This document shows, piece by piece, positions 38,067 to 47,896 of a stretch of DNA of 64,000 bases. Made by a program: the position numbers and the translations under genes. Every line of letters starts with the position of its first letter. The stretch's first letter is position 1. This stretch comes from Hymenolepis diminuta (lineage: Eukaryota; Platyhelminthes; Cestoda; Cyclophyllidea; Hymenolepididae), in contig CAADRB010000072.1 in NCBI GenBank assembly GCA_900708905.1, positions 433,621-497,620 of the forward strand, written 5' to 3'. The notes beneath the pieces are model-generated. The model saw only the letters and a program-made list of their open reading frames with translations. It was not told the origin of the DNA and did not search any database.

Positions 38067-38871
38067 ATGAGTCGCTACCTTCTGTTAAATTTTCTGACCT
38101 ATTTCATTGTTGCAAGTGCCTCTACCAACAAGTAAGTGCGTGCTAAAAGCTATCATTTTAGTGCAAATCTCTCTGCTTTGAATTCGGACGATTACATTTA
38201 TGTAAATGAGAGCTGCTTGGCTTTTTTCGCCCGAAAAATTGAAATGATTGTTAATGAAATTCCCCCCAAAACCTATGTCATCGATTCGAATCTTTCATCT
38301 ACTGCAGTTTGTGGTCAAGGTGGAAAGTCATCCTTGAGCTTCACATCTACTTTGAATTTACAATCCATTCCAACAGTGCAACTAACGTATGCAGACTTTC
38401 ACCTAACCATGCCAATTTAGTTTCGATTTTCTTTCAAATGACTTAAAATATTGGACTCTAGATAAGTCTACTGCTGAATTTGGTGGTAAAATGTACGACC
38501 TTTTGATGAAATGGACTAATACACCTACTACAAGAGGATATAAGTGTTCCAATATGGGACGGGTTTTGGCTTCTAACTCCGACCCTAGAGTTGAATTTGT
38601 GTTCCACGGGCTTCAGGTTTGTTTATTAAATTAGTTGAATCCTATTTACTTTAACCAGGTCCAGCCCTTTGGCATTAAAAACGGCGTTTTCACCGAGGCA
38701 GATGACTGTGTCGGATTTATGTCGCCTGAAATTTTCTCCAGTTCATTTGTAATTCTCTTACTGCTTGGAATATTCGCGTATGGATTCGTTATGCTCATGG
38801 GCATCCAATCAAATGACACTTTTGATGATCCGAAACACAAAATGATCCAACTTGGTGGATCAACCGAATGA
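38067..38871 (+). CDS. ATP6AP1: V-ATPase accessory subunit, Ac45/ATP6AP1 type (short form)
   Basis: Type I membrane subunit of the proton-pumping vacuolar ATPase, involved in Vo assembly and trafficking. Exons 38067-38131, 38162-38386, 38421-38616 and 38659-38871 give 699 nt = 232 residues plus TGA. Introns are 30, 34 and 42 nt. Residues 1-19 form a signal peptide (MSRYLLLNFLTYFIVASAS). A luminal domain follows with paired Cys (ESCLAFF, AVCGQGG, YKCSNM, DDCVGFMSP). Next come the family hallmark VQPFG...DCVGFMSPEIF, one membrane helix (SFVILLLLGIFAYGFVMLMGI) and a cytosolic tail containing NDTFDDPKHK. Human Ac45 is about 470 residues. Here the signal peptide leads straight into the C-terminal core, so the N-terminal pro-domain is absent; yeast Voa1 is of similar length. 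It is convergent with WDR83. Confidence 0.88.
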
Positions 38872-38975
38872 ACTCGATCTCTCGCTCGTTTGTGATTTCT
38901 CCAGAGTATAATTGCACTCTGTTATCTGCTCTCTTTTTCGTTGTATATTCCTTATTTATATTCCAAATATTGTAC

Positions 38976-41900
38976 TTATCCATTAATAGAAATAAACCAA
39001 AAGTAATCATTATCTTCATCTTTAATACCACTCCACAGCCAAAAGTAGTCACCACCAGCTGTTAAAAGGATATTTTTGTTTGGATGGGGTGAAAGGGAGT
39101 GAATGAAGGGAACGGGATTATTGATTGATCTGTCAATTTTGTCGTCGCTACCACCAATATCAGTCGACCAGGCAAAGCTATGAGGTGAATGATCCAACAT
39201 GCTCCCCGTATCAGCCGCTCCTCCATCGAGCAGGTTCCACATTACAACTCGACAATTCGAGTCCTCTGAGCCACTCGCTATCTGGGCGTCATCGTTAAGT
39301 AAACAGCAATCGATCCTAGAGGGAAAAGAAAATCACTCATTTAACCTCTCCAATGACGTTAATACTATCTATCGGATTCCCTCTCCTGCATACCTGTAGT
39401 CCTTGTTTACGTGACCAGTGTATCTGTTGAGTAGTTCGCCGTTGCCATAGTCGAATAGTCTGACAACTGAGTCCTGTGATGCCACGAGGAGACACTGACT
39501 GTCAAATGACAATCCCACTGAGGTAATCGGATAGCCTATGTAATCCTCTACCATTATGCCTAAAAGTGGTTCATGAAACAAACGAGACAACGTTCTAGAG
39601 TAGGGCTTCTCGGATATTTATTTATTTCCCAAGTTAAAGCAAATAAAATTAACTTCTCAGAATCACAGAAGAACATTCAAGCACATAGGAATGGAAGATA
39701 GCACTTACTTAAGAGGAAGTGGGAGCAATAAGACTGAGTCAGGGATCAGAAGAACTATAAATAACCAGAGCTCCAGAATAGTCAGGTCGACTGTTTTTTT
39801 TTTTCAAATAAAATCTCCTTCACATTTGTTCTTAATTTTCAACTTGTTCTTCGTACGGAAAATCTGGACGACGAGCTTCTATGTGATTTCGGAGCCATCT
39901 TCTCGTATGATTCTTCTAGTGCCCGTCTATTAGATGGCAGATCATCTTTGGATTTATAGAGACCGATCCCCTAGTACTTTCTCATCTCACTTTCATCTGC
40001 ACAGTCAACTACTTTGAGATTCTACATATAACTTCTCTTACGCACACCTTTCAGTTGTGATTGATGTTCGATAATGAGAGTAAAAGATTTCTTTGTAGGA
40101 TTCATCATCTAAATTTCGACAGCTTTACCGCCGAACACCTTAAGTTTTATTAACCAATCCATTGTGGTACCCAAATTTTGGTGAATGGGATTGCAATAGT
40201 ATTTTATCCAGTACCTCATCTCTGTAAAGACTTATCCTTCTTTGCAATCGTGCGCCAAGGCCTCCCAAAAGAACTTTTCAGCAAGGACATTATAAATGTT
40301 TATCTCTCTTGCTTCACCTAAACCATAAAATTGTCCGGCGAGTAGTGTTTGGAACAGTCTTTAATATTCAACTTACTGTAAACAACCGCAGATAAACTCT
40401 AAAAAAGGGTAGATTCGATGTTTTCGATGGCCCTTTCAATTTTAGAATCAGTGAGTTTCAAACACTGTATCTTGATCTTTATGATCATCATTTGCCAGAC
40501 CTATATAATTCAGTGGTAAGCTCACTCGATTAATCCTGCGATCATCTATTTGAAGAGATGGTTGGTCAAGATCTGCGTCGACGTGCATCGAAGTTGTTCT
40601 ATTATACGCCATTACAATAGCACATTTATCAAGATTTGTATTTAGCTACTAAAGAAGTTGTTAGGCTCTCCCAATCGATGAGGTGATAAGACATACGTTG
40701 TCTGTACATTCGAGATGTCTCAATGAAAAGCTCAGTAATCCGACTTTAACATCCACATAGGTTGCACACACTTTTTCTAATATTAACTGAAATACTATAT
40801 TGAGGAGTATGAATCATACTTGGAATCAATAGTTGACACCTCTCTCTATAAAAATATTTCAGCCGAGTCTCTGATGTATCCTTTTGGGATATTAAGAAAC
40901 TTTCTAATGCTATTAGCCTAACAAGTACGTCAATTATAAAAGGAGGCGTTTAAAGATAAATACTGACTGTAACTGCAAATGTTAATATAAGTCAAGCATA
41001 AAAATGTTTGAAAAATAACAGACTGTCAACTCTACTCACAACATGGCATGTTCTTGTGATAGTTGAATCACGTAATAGGATAATCGGAGAGGTAGAAAAG
41101 GAGATAACTTGTACAGATTCCAAATTTAAATTATTTGTTCAAGAAAATTTTCACTTTAATTTTCTAAATATTTCCTTTTATGACTCAACCCGACCTTACC
41201 ATTCCGTTCGACATTTGAGACTCCCCTGTGTCCTAAAGATAACTGTGATAAACTTAACAGGATTGCACTGAGTCCGTTTGACCTAGCATGTCAACCACCC
41301 AACTAGGCTGTCTCCAACCAACAAATGCATGAAAACCCTTTTACGCTCTCTTAAAACGAAGAAACGGCTGACGCTACATTACATCATCTGATGACAGCTC
41401 CTTCACCAATTTGTCACGCTATTTCGTATGCCACTGCACGTTCTCTAACGGCTTCTGCCTTCCATACCATCGGCACCTGTCCTCAACAACCAATGCTTCC
41501 TTCAATGCTTCAGAGCATTTCCCTCCTCCTCTGCCTGATTCAAAGACTTCAGATAATAAACCCTACGAGTTATATCAGTTATCACTCTCAACTGTACTGT
41601 CGTAGTGAAGATTGGCAGAAGTTAAAAGGTGAAATCTTCAGAATAGCCGCTATTGCATCTTACAAAGACTAAAGTCGCCCATAAATACCGAATACAGCTT
41701 ATCTACCTCGAGATTAAAAATAAAAATTCATCAGTTTATGTATTTGTTGAATTTTTTGCTTTTGTAATGAATGTCAGTGAGCAAATCAAAAGTGGCAGAC
41801 TCACCTTTCCGAACATCATAAATGCGAACACACCGATCCACAGAACCCGTGATAATCTGCCAGCGACGAACAGTGAGACAATTAATACTATCCTTTGCTT

Positions 41901-42510
41901 CATGCATTGTCTACGATAACAAAAGCGGATGGAAATAAAACAAAGGTGGAAAGGAGAGTAAACAATGAGATGTCAAACAAGCCAACCTGAATAGGATAGG
42001 GGGTCCTCGCACGGGCATCCCAGGCAAGGAGCATTCCATCAACACCTACCGACAGAAGAAGCATACTGGAAGAGAGTGCTAATTCACCTTCCGCTGCTGC
42101 TGGACCAGCGAATCGCACCGCATTCACACGACCCGCGTGTTTACGCCACCGTCGCAATGACTGTCCGGATGCAACGTCCCACAGCACTACTAGGGTGTCA
42201 GCACCCCCAGAACCAATTAGACTATTATCACTTGATGCCTAATCAAATGAAATCATTACTACTGACACCAACATAAGTGATTTACATTTGCAAACATTGA
42301 GCTAACCTGTACATCTGAGACTTCACCACCGTGACCGATGTAGGTCTTTAATAGCCTACCCACTTCGGGATTCCATAGACGAATTGTCCGATTCCCACCA
42401 GCTGTAAGGCAGTACTGACCATCTGCATTAAAACGAACTGCTCTAACTGCATTCTGATTGCAAAGCATTCGTCTAATTGGTCGCAATATGACCTTTTCTG
42501 TGGTTGGAGC
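38976..42510 (-). CDS. WDR83: WD40 protein WDR83 / MORG1
   Basis: Seven-bladed WD40 propeller that in animals scaffolds ERK-MAPK components and associates with the spliceosome. Exons from 5' to 3' on the minus strand are 42510-42307, 42238-41987, 41910-41805, 39559-39394 and 39315-38976. They total 1068 nt (355 residues plus TAA) with phases 0,0,1,2. Conserved stretches match the family: NAVRAVRFNADGQYCLT, LWNPEVGRLLKTYIGHGGEV, VVLWDVASGQ, DYIGYPITSVGLSFDSQC, GELLNRYTGHVNKDYR and HPNKNILLTAGG. An insert of about 40 residues rich in Gly, Asp and Ser (after VVMWNLLDGG) is absent from the 315-residue human protein. No ATG opens the frame in the expected place: a TAG lies just upstream and the first internal ATG is at 42468. 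See the acceptor at 42511. The gene lies 197 bp downstream of NUP62 on the same strand. Confidence 0.92.
38991..38996 (+). promoter_or_regulatory. Poly(A) signal of the Ac45 gene inside antisense WDR83 CDS
   Basis: AATAAA lies 120 bp after the Ac45 stop. This is within the last coding exon of the convergent WDR83 gene (38976-39315), so the two transcripts should overlap in antisense. Confidence 0.55.
40250..40860 (-). pseudogene. Non-LTR retrotransposon reverse-transcriptase relic
   Basis: Inside the 2.2-kb WDR83 intron, same strand. The minus-strand reading gives a degraded LLNIVFQLILEKV, then ECTDNVCLITSSIGRA (remnant of the YADD-(V/I)-LI box), then LNTNLDKCAIVMAYNRTTS, IDDRRINRVSLPLNYIG (normally F-YLGS) and further LINE-like C-terminal sequence. 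Stops follow GRA and occur later. The catalytic YADD has become CTDN, so it is dead. Its family (RTE/CR1-like) may be the same as the endonuclease fragment at 28195. Confidence 0.68.
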
Positions 42511-42512
42511 CT
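42511..42512 (-). other. WDR83: Candidate trans-splice acceptor of WDR83
   Basis: On the minus strand AATATTAG precedes the open frame APTTEKVILRPIRRM. The AG is immediately followed by codon 1 in phase 0, so a spliced leader ending in AUG would give M-APTTEK in frame. It lies 197 bp after the NUP62 stop. A cis-spliced upstream exon is possible, but I see no good ATG-plus-donor between the two genes. Confidence 0.5.
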
Positions 42513-42707
42513 AATATTCGAAAGGAGAAATTAGAGACATTAAACCCAATGGGCAAACAATAACGAAATAAGACATCAGAAATAATATTTATATTTATGT
42601 ATAAACAACACGACATTAACATAATTCTTCTTCATGTCTATATGCCCTCCTCAAATCTTCATTTTCTCCATAAGTTCTTCTAAAAAAAGAGGAAGCCATA
42701 GGTGATG

Positions 42708-45700
42708 TTAGACACAATCTCTATGTGCAAGCAAGAGAGTAACGTGCTTACGTGTGTTCTGACTGAGCCAACTGAGAGCATGCATATGTGAATTGAGGAT
42801 TCGAGTGACTTGACCAATCACATTGTTGGTTTTTTCGAAGCCGTCGCCGGTTGATGCTGAAGTCGAGGCAGAGGAAGATAGTGGGGTATCGATTCCTGGT
42901 TCGAGTTCGGCAGTGACGGCATTCACTCGCTCAGCCATCTCGCGTAATTCGCTAAGCAGTTGGCCCAATTCCAAGTCGGTGTTGATGCACATCTGGAAAA
43001 TAGCCTCACGCTCGGCGTCCGCGTGCTGTTGACTCGGCAGCAGATCGGAAACTGCCTGTTCCAAGGGCTCAAGGAGGTCCTCTAAGGCGCGTTGTTGAGA
43101 TTCGACAAACTCTAACTCCTAAAAGAAAACAAAAAAATACAGAAGAATTCGATTAAAAATCGATCAAAACTGCCCGAAAGATTCGTCGAACCGGCAACAT
43201 CGTCTACAGCAATGTGGATGATAACAAATTAAAGTTTGCTCAGAACACAGGTCGACAGATGATCATAGGCCTATGCAGAAGACGACAAATGAACATTAAA
43301 GCGGTGGTAGAAGCTCGACGCACAACTATGGAAGCGTAGGTTCAATCTCTGGGCAAATTTGCACAAGAAACGCGATATAATAACCAGGTTTTTTGGTTCC
43401 CATTTGCCAAAAAACCGATAAAATGTGAAATTTCGCACAGCAAGAACTAGCTGAGGTGACACAGGTGTTTGGTGAAAAAGGGGATGCAATTTAGGTAATG
43501 ATTCCTAATAAGAAATATATTTAGTATTTACTAAAACACCAACCACAGAGAGTGTAAGGAAAACAGAAATTGTGTGGATCAGCTATTCAAAAACATGCGA
43601 GATGAAAAGGCACTGCCGAACAGAGCATCACTAAAACGCAGAGAGACTTACGCAGCGTAAGTAAAAAGAGGGTGATTACGAAATCACGGGAAAACGCACT
43701 GTCCCGAATTTTACCATAAAGATGTTAAAAATAACTCAATACACTATGAAAGAAACAATTAAAACAGAAAATCTGAGGATTTAAGAGTTCGGAAATGGTA
43801 GGGTCTTCGATTCCCACTTACCTCTACCATAAATCCTCAGACATCCCATGAATTCCTTCTACCATCTCTTTTGTTAAAGTGCTCTCCATGAATGAAATAT
43901 TATTTTTGCTTTACCTTGGATAACAATAATAACCGGGAGAATTCAGGAACTTCTGCAGGACCTTATTCCCACACGCTACCTTCAGCAAGTGCGAATTATT
44001 TTACTCAATGACTGTTGTGGCAAAAAACTCAAACACAACACCATTAATCGTCTGTCTCGACAAGAACATCTGTTTGAAAATCTGTTGAGTTTCCACATGT
44101 CAACTCAGATGGCCGTTGACATGCCTATGAGAAAAAACTCATCGAATCCTGAACACCCGAAATGAGACACAAACCCTTTCCTCCTCTTGTCTGATTTATA
44201 TAAACCCCCTTTGCAAACAACTACGAAATCCGCTGCACACCCATCTACAAACACTTACAGATACGTCTTAGTCCGAGATTTCTGATCCATAACCAGTAAA
44301 CACCCCTCGCCATTGTATTATCTTTTCCGCATCTCGTTTTATGGTGAAAATCGTTAGTAATAAGGAGAGAAAAGTTAGTGTTATATCTACAGAAGTAAGA
44401 CATCCTAGCCTTCCTCCTTTTTAAAAACTGGTGACCTCAGACGGCCAATTTACTGCTGAATTGGTTGTACGATCTCTTGCTATAGCCCAAATAAAATGGG
44501 AAAGACTCTCTTACTGATCTATCTTCTCCCGTCCCATCTACATCCTCAATGACATTCTTACTTATTTTAGATGCGGATAATCAGGACAAAAAAACATACT
44601 ACCTTCAAACTGCTTTACTCAGTTCCAGAATATTCTTCTTCAGGTACTAATAATCATCAAACCCTTAAAATTTTAATCACCAAAAAACGGGATTCTCAAA
44701 CACTTAACGATATCAGAAAAATTCTCAAGGGCAAAGTCTCCATAGCCTACTGCCGAACTTTTACCTCTCTCTTGTAGTAAAATATCAGGTTGTCCAAATA
44801 GTAAACTGAATATTACCTTTGTGAATAAATGAACATATATGTAGTCAAATAATTAAAACTTAAAAGGTGAATGCCTTTTAAATATATGTCCTACCTGGTC
44901 AATCCGATATTGTCCAGCTTTACACGCCTCAACTTTAGCATGTAAGTCGGAAATCTTATCGGCATTTGCAATTAATAGAGCGTCCGCCTTGTTTAATCGA
45001 CACAGCTCAGACTCAAAGTTTCGACTCTGTTCATCCAACTCATATGTCCATTTATTCACCAACTCCTCTAGCTGTCGATACGTGTAGGTGCTCGGAGCTG
45101 ACGGCTGTGAAATAGCTGAAGTAACAACAGTAGTTGAAGTTGAAACAGTTGTTGATGAATCGGCGGGCTTTTTCACAAGGCTACCGAGGGAAAAACTACC
45201 GGACGTTGATGTTGTCGTAGGTCCTGTTGAGGTGGCTGAAGCGATTCCCGTTTTTTGAGTGCCAAAAGTTAGACTTGTAGTGGGTTGAGCAGCTGTGGCA
45301 GGAGTCGTGATAGAAGTGACCGTAGTAGATGATTGACTGGAAGTAAGACCAAAGCTAAAACCACTGCTCGCGGCAGTGCTAGGTGAGGTTGATGTAGCAG
45401 CGGTAGTAGAAGTTCCAAAAGACAAGCCAGTAGATGCTTTTGAAGGCATACCAAGGCCAAATCCTGTACTCGATGTTACTATTGTGGTAGGAGCAAACGA
45501 GCTAAATGGGACAGCCGTTGGAGCACTAGTGGTTGTGGTATTTGGCTTCAAACCGAAAAGCGAAGTCGATTGAGAACCAGTCTTGTTAGCAGTACTTGAG
45601 AAACCAAATGCAGATTGTGATGTAACAGTGGTACTTGTTGTCGGAGCTGTAGAAATACCGAAGGAAAATCCAGATTGCGCTTGAGTAGCAGCTGGTGGAC

Positions 45701-45821
45701 CAAAACCAAAGGCAGGAGTGGGATTGTTCTGAGTCTGTGCAGTCCCGAAACTGCTGAAACTCAAACCAGTTGGTTTTGCCCCAACTTGAGATGTAGGTGT
45801 GCCGAAAGAAAAACCTGACAT
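42708..45821 (-). CDS. NUP62: Nucleoporin p62
   Basis: Central-channel FG nucleoporin of the nuclear pore. Two coding exons, 45821-44895 and 43118-42708 (minus strand), join in phase 0 across a 1776-bp intron to give 445 residues. Residues 1-220 are a low-complexity Ser/Thr/Ala-rich region with many FG motifs (MSGFSFGTPTSQ, GLSFSSFG, FGFGPP, FSFGLTS, LTFGTQK, FSLGSL). From about residue 245 comes the Nsp1_C-type coiled-coil domain (YRQLEELVNKWTYELDEQ, FESELCRLNKADALL). It continues in exon 2 with LEFVESQQRALEDLLEPLEQ, LREMAERVNAVTAELE and VTRILNSHMHALSWLSQN. Human p62 has 522 residues, so length and domain order agree. The start is ATG at 45821, preceded by TTAGATAG, a possible acceptor. WDR83 follows 197 bp downstream. 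No AATAAA lies between the two; only variants such as CATAAA/TATAAA. Confidence 0.94.
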
Positions 45822-46261
45822 CCTATCTAATGCATAAATAATAAATGCATTAATTTAGATTTATAAGCCGATATAAAAACCATTATTTGCGATTCCACTA
45901 ATCTTGAATAGAGAAGATAACTAATGAGTTAAATTTAAAACTTTGCATATAATGTATGACGTAGGACTCTAAAAATTTCTTGAATTTTGACACTGATTTA
46001 ATAGAAACACACACCAACCTCCAATACATAAATAAATGAAGTTCAAAAATTTGCCTCTCGCATAGAATATTAAAACATAAGTTTCTGGTTTGCCCATATA
46101 TATTAAAAACTTCATGACTTTATGCACATTATAAAAAATTAATTTAATAAAGCTGGTCGGCTCAATATGTTGTGAATCGATTGAGCACAGACGTTTTATA
46201 TTGCATTTAAATCCCATTTTCATACTGATAAGCAAGATTATTTTTTAATTAAGCCTGTATG

Positions 46262-46556
46262 TGTTAGAAGAAATGATAATTATTTTCCCCCACTCCCAGT
46301 ATTTCTCATATGAATAGAAATGTAATTTCTTTCTTTATTTCCTCACCGATAAGAGACACTTGATAATTATTCTTATTTGTTTAAGCCGATACCGATTGAG
46401 TGTAAGTTTCGTGAATACACGCGTGTTGACTATAACGTGTTTTGTGATCTGCCGTGGGTTATTAGCTTCTGTGTTAAGTTGCTATATTACCGAATTTTCT
46501 AGATTGTTGGCTCTGCTAGATTACTATCCGAACTCCTAGTTGGTTACGTTATAGCA
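46262..46556 (+). mobile_element. Solo LTR, family 1, copy 2 (295 bp, 5-bp TSD)
   Basis: Same ends as copy 1 (TGTTAGAAGAAATGAT ... GTTACGTTATAGCA). It is flanked by GTATG at 46257-46261 and 46557-46561, a perfect 5-bp target duplication different from that of copy 1. The two copies are closely similar throughout. Confidence 0.88.
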
Positions 46557-46929
46557 GTATGCTTCGACCTGGTTATTCTATTTTATAAATTTTCGATTCG
46601 AAACTGTGTTCTGCAAGTTACTTCGAAATTTCCTTTAGTTTAAATGAATATTTATTCTGCTCTTTATACCTTATTTATGCATAACGTAATTCGATTGTGT
46701 TCCTCTGATTCCAAATTGTTGCAGTTGAAAATACTTCAACAATTTTTCTCTGGTTTTAAAAGAAGTTTTTCTGAATTTGTAAGCCCCTACTTTCATTTAC
46801 GTTTGGATGTAACAAACTGCGTACATATTTCTTATATCGCTTGTTTGATTTTGTAAGTGACCAGCAAAATGCAGTGCGCTTCCCCTACCAATAAAATGTT
46901 TTAAATTTGCTTTTATCGAGTATAATTAA

Positions 46930-47172
46930 AATTAAAATGTGTTCTGTAACCACAGGCAGTCCCACCGTGTGTTTATGTGTTCGCACGCAGATACCTACAC
47001 GGGTATCCATCGTCACGCCGAGACTCCGACACCGAGACATGACTGACGTCAAACGAAGAAATTTTTTGTATATAAACATATTTTACTAATTAGTAAATCT
47101 GGTTAACATGAGTGACTTATTTCATCTGTCCGATTGATGTGTTCTGGTAGATCTTTTTTCAACGTTATAACA
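46930..47172 (+). repeat. LTR-like repeat family 3 (B), copy 2, truncated
   Basis: Matches copies at 36801 and 58494 from CCACAGGCAGT through GAGACATGACTGACGTCAAACG, the TTTTTTGTATATAAACAT TATA-like stretch and ATGAGTGACTT. It ends GTTATAACA. The 5' part is shortened. Confidence 0.55.
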
Positions 47173-47896
47173 TGGCCGTCGTGCGTCGGCAGTCATATCT
47201 TAGCTTCTGGCACTTTTTCTACACCAGCAAGTTAATGGTACATTTACTTTTGAAATCGACTAATAAAATAAATGAGGAGGATTGTAGGACAGCGACTACA
47301 ACGTTAGGTCATATTTTCCGATTGCTAAATAGATTATATTTTTGATTTTCTGGTAAATAAAACCCGAGTTCACTTTTTGGAAAAAGCATTGGCTAAGTGT
47401 GGAGATTTCGACATCATAATCGGTTGACAGGACAGACGATATGGACGTCACTTATTAGATGCGAATTGTTCATCATGAAGAAAAACATGATAAATAAATC
47501 AAGAATTCGAAGCAAGCGAAAGTATAGTGAGCAGATGATTCTTTTAGTCTGAATTTTTAAATGGAAATTAATTGGTAATTTAGTAATTTCTGATTAATAC
47601 AATTAGAATACTGCTTAATGGGATGGAATATCAGTATCAGCTTACTAAGAATATATCAAAATACCTCTTTTTAACTACCGCCAACTCACCAAAAGAGCGA
47701 ATAATTAACCTTTGAACATATATCCATTTTAGTGATGAGCTTAAATTGCGTACAAGGTCGCGACCACGTACGCACCGGTGTTATGCCAGTATTTAATTGG
47801 CTCGACAATTCACACCCCCCGTCTATTGGCTACTTTCAATGTGCATGCGTGCTTACCTTCGGTTAAAAGTCTTCAATAGCATTCAGAAGAGCTGTT

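Larger units (their letters stand above)
45822..47896. other. Divergent intergenic region between NUP62 and the orphan gene
   Basis: About 2.1 kb separate two divergently oriented genes. It contains a solo LTR (46262-46556) and an LTR-like repeat fragment (about 46930-47172). A CG-containing stretch at 47750-47800 just before the orphan gene may hold its promoter. No gene is seen here. Confidence 0.5.

Noticed and set aside
45269..45573. Leu- and Val-rich frames inside NUP62 exon 1
   Set aside because: They are alternative-frame readings of the FG-repeat region.
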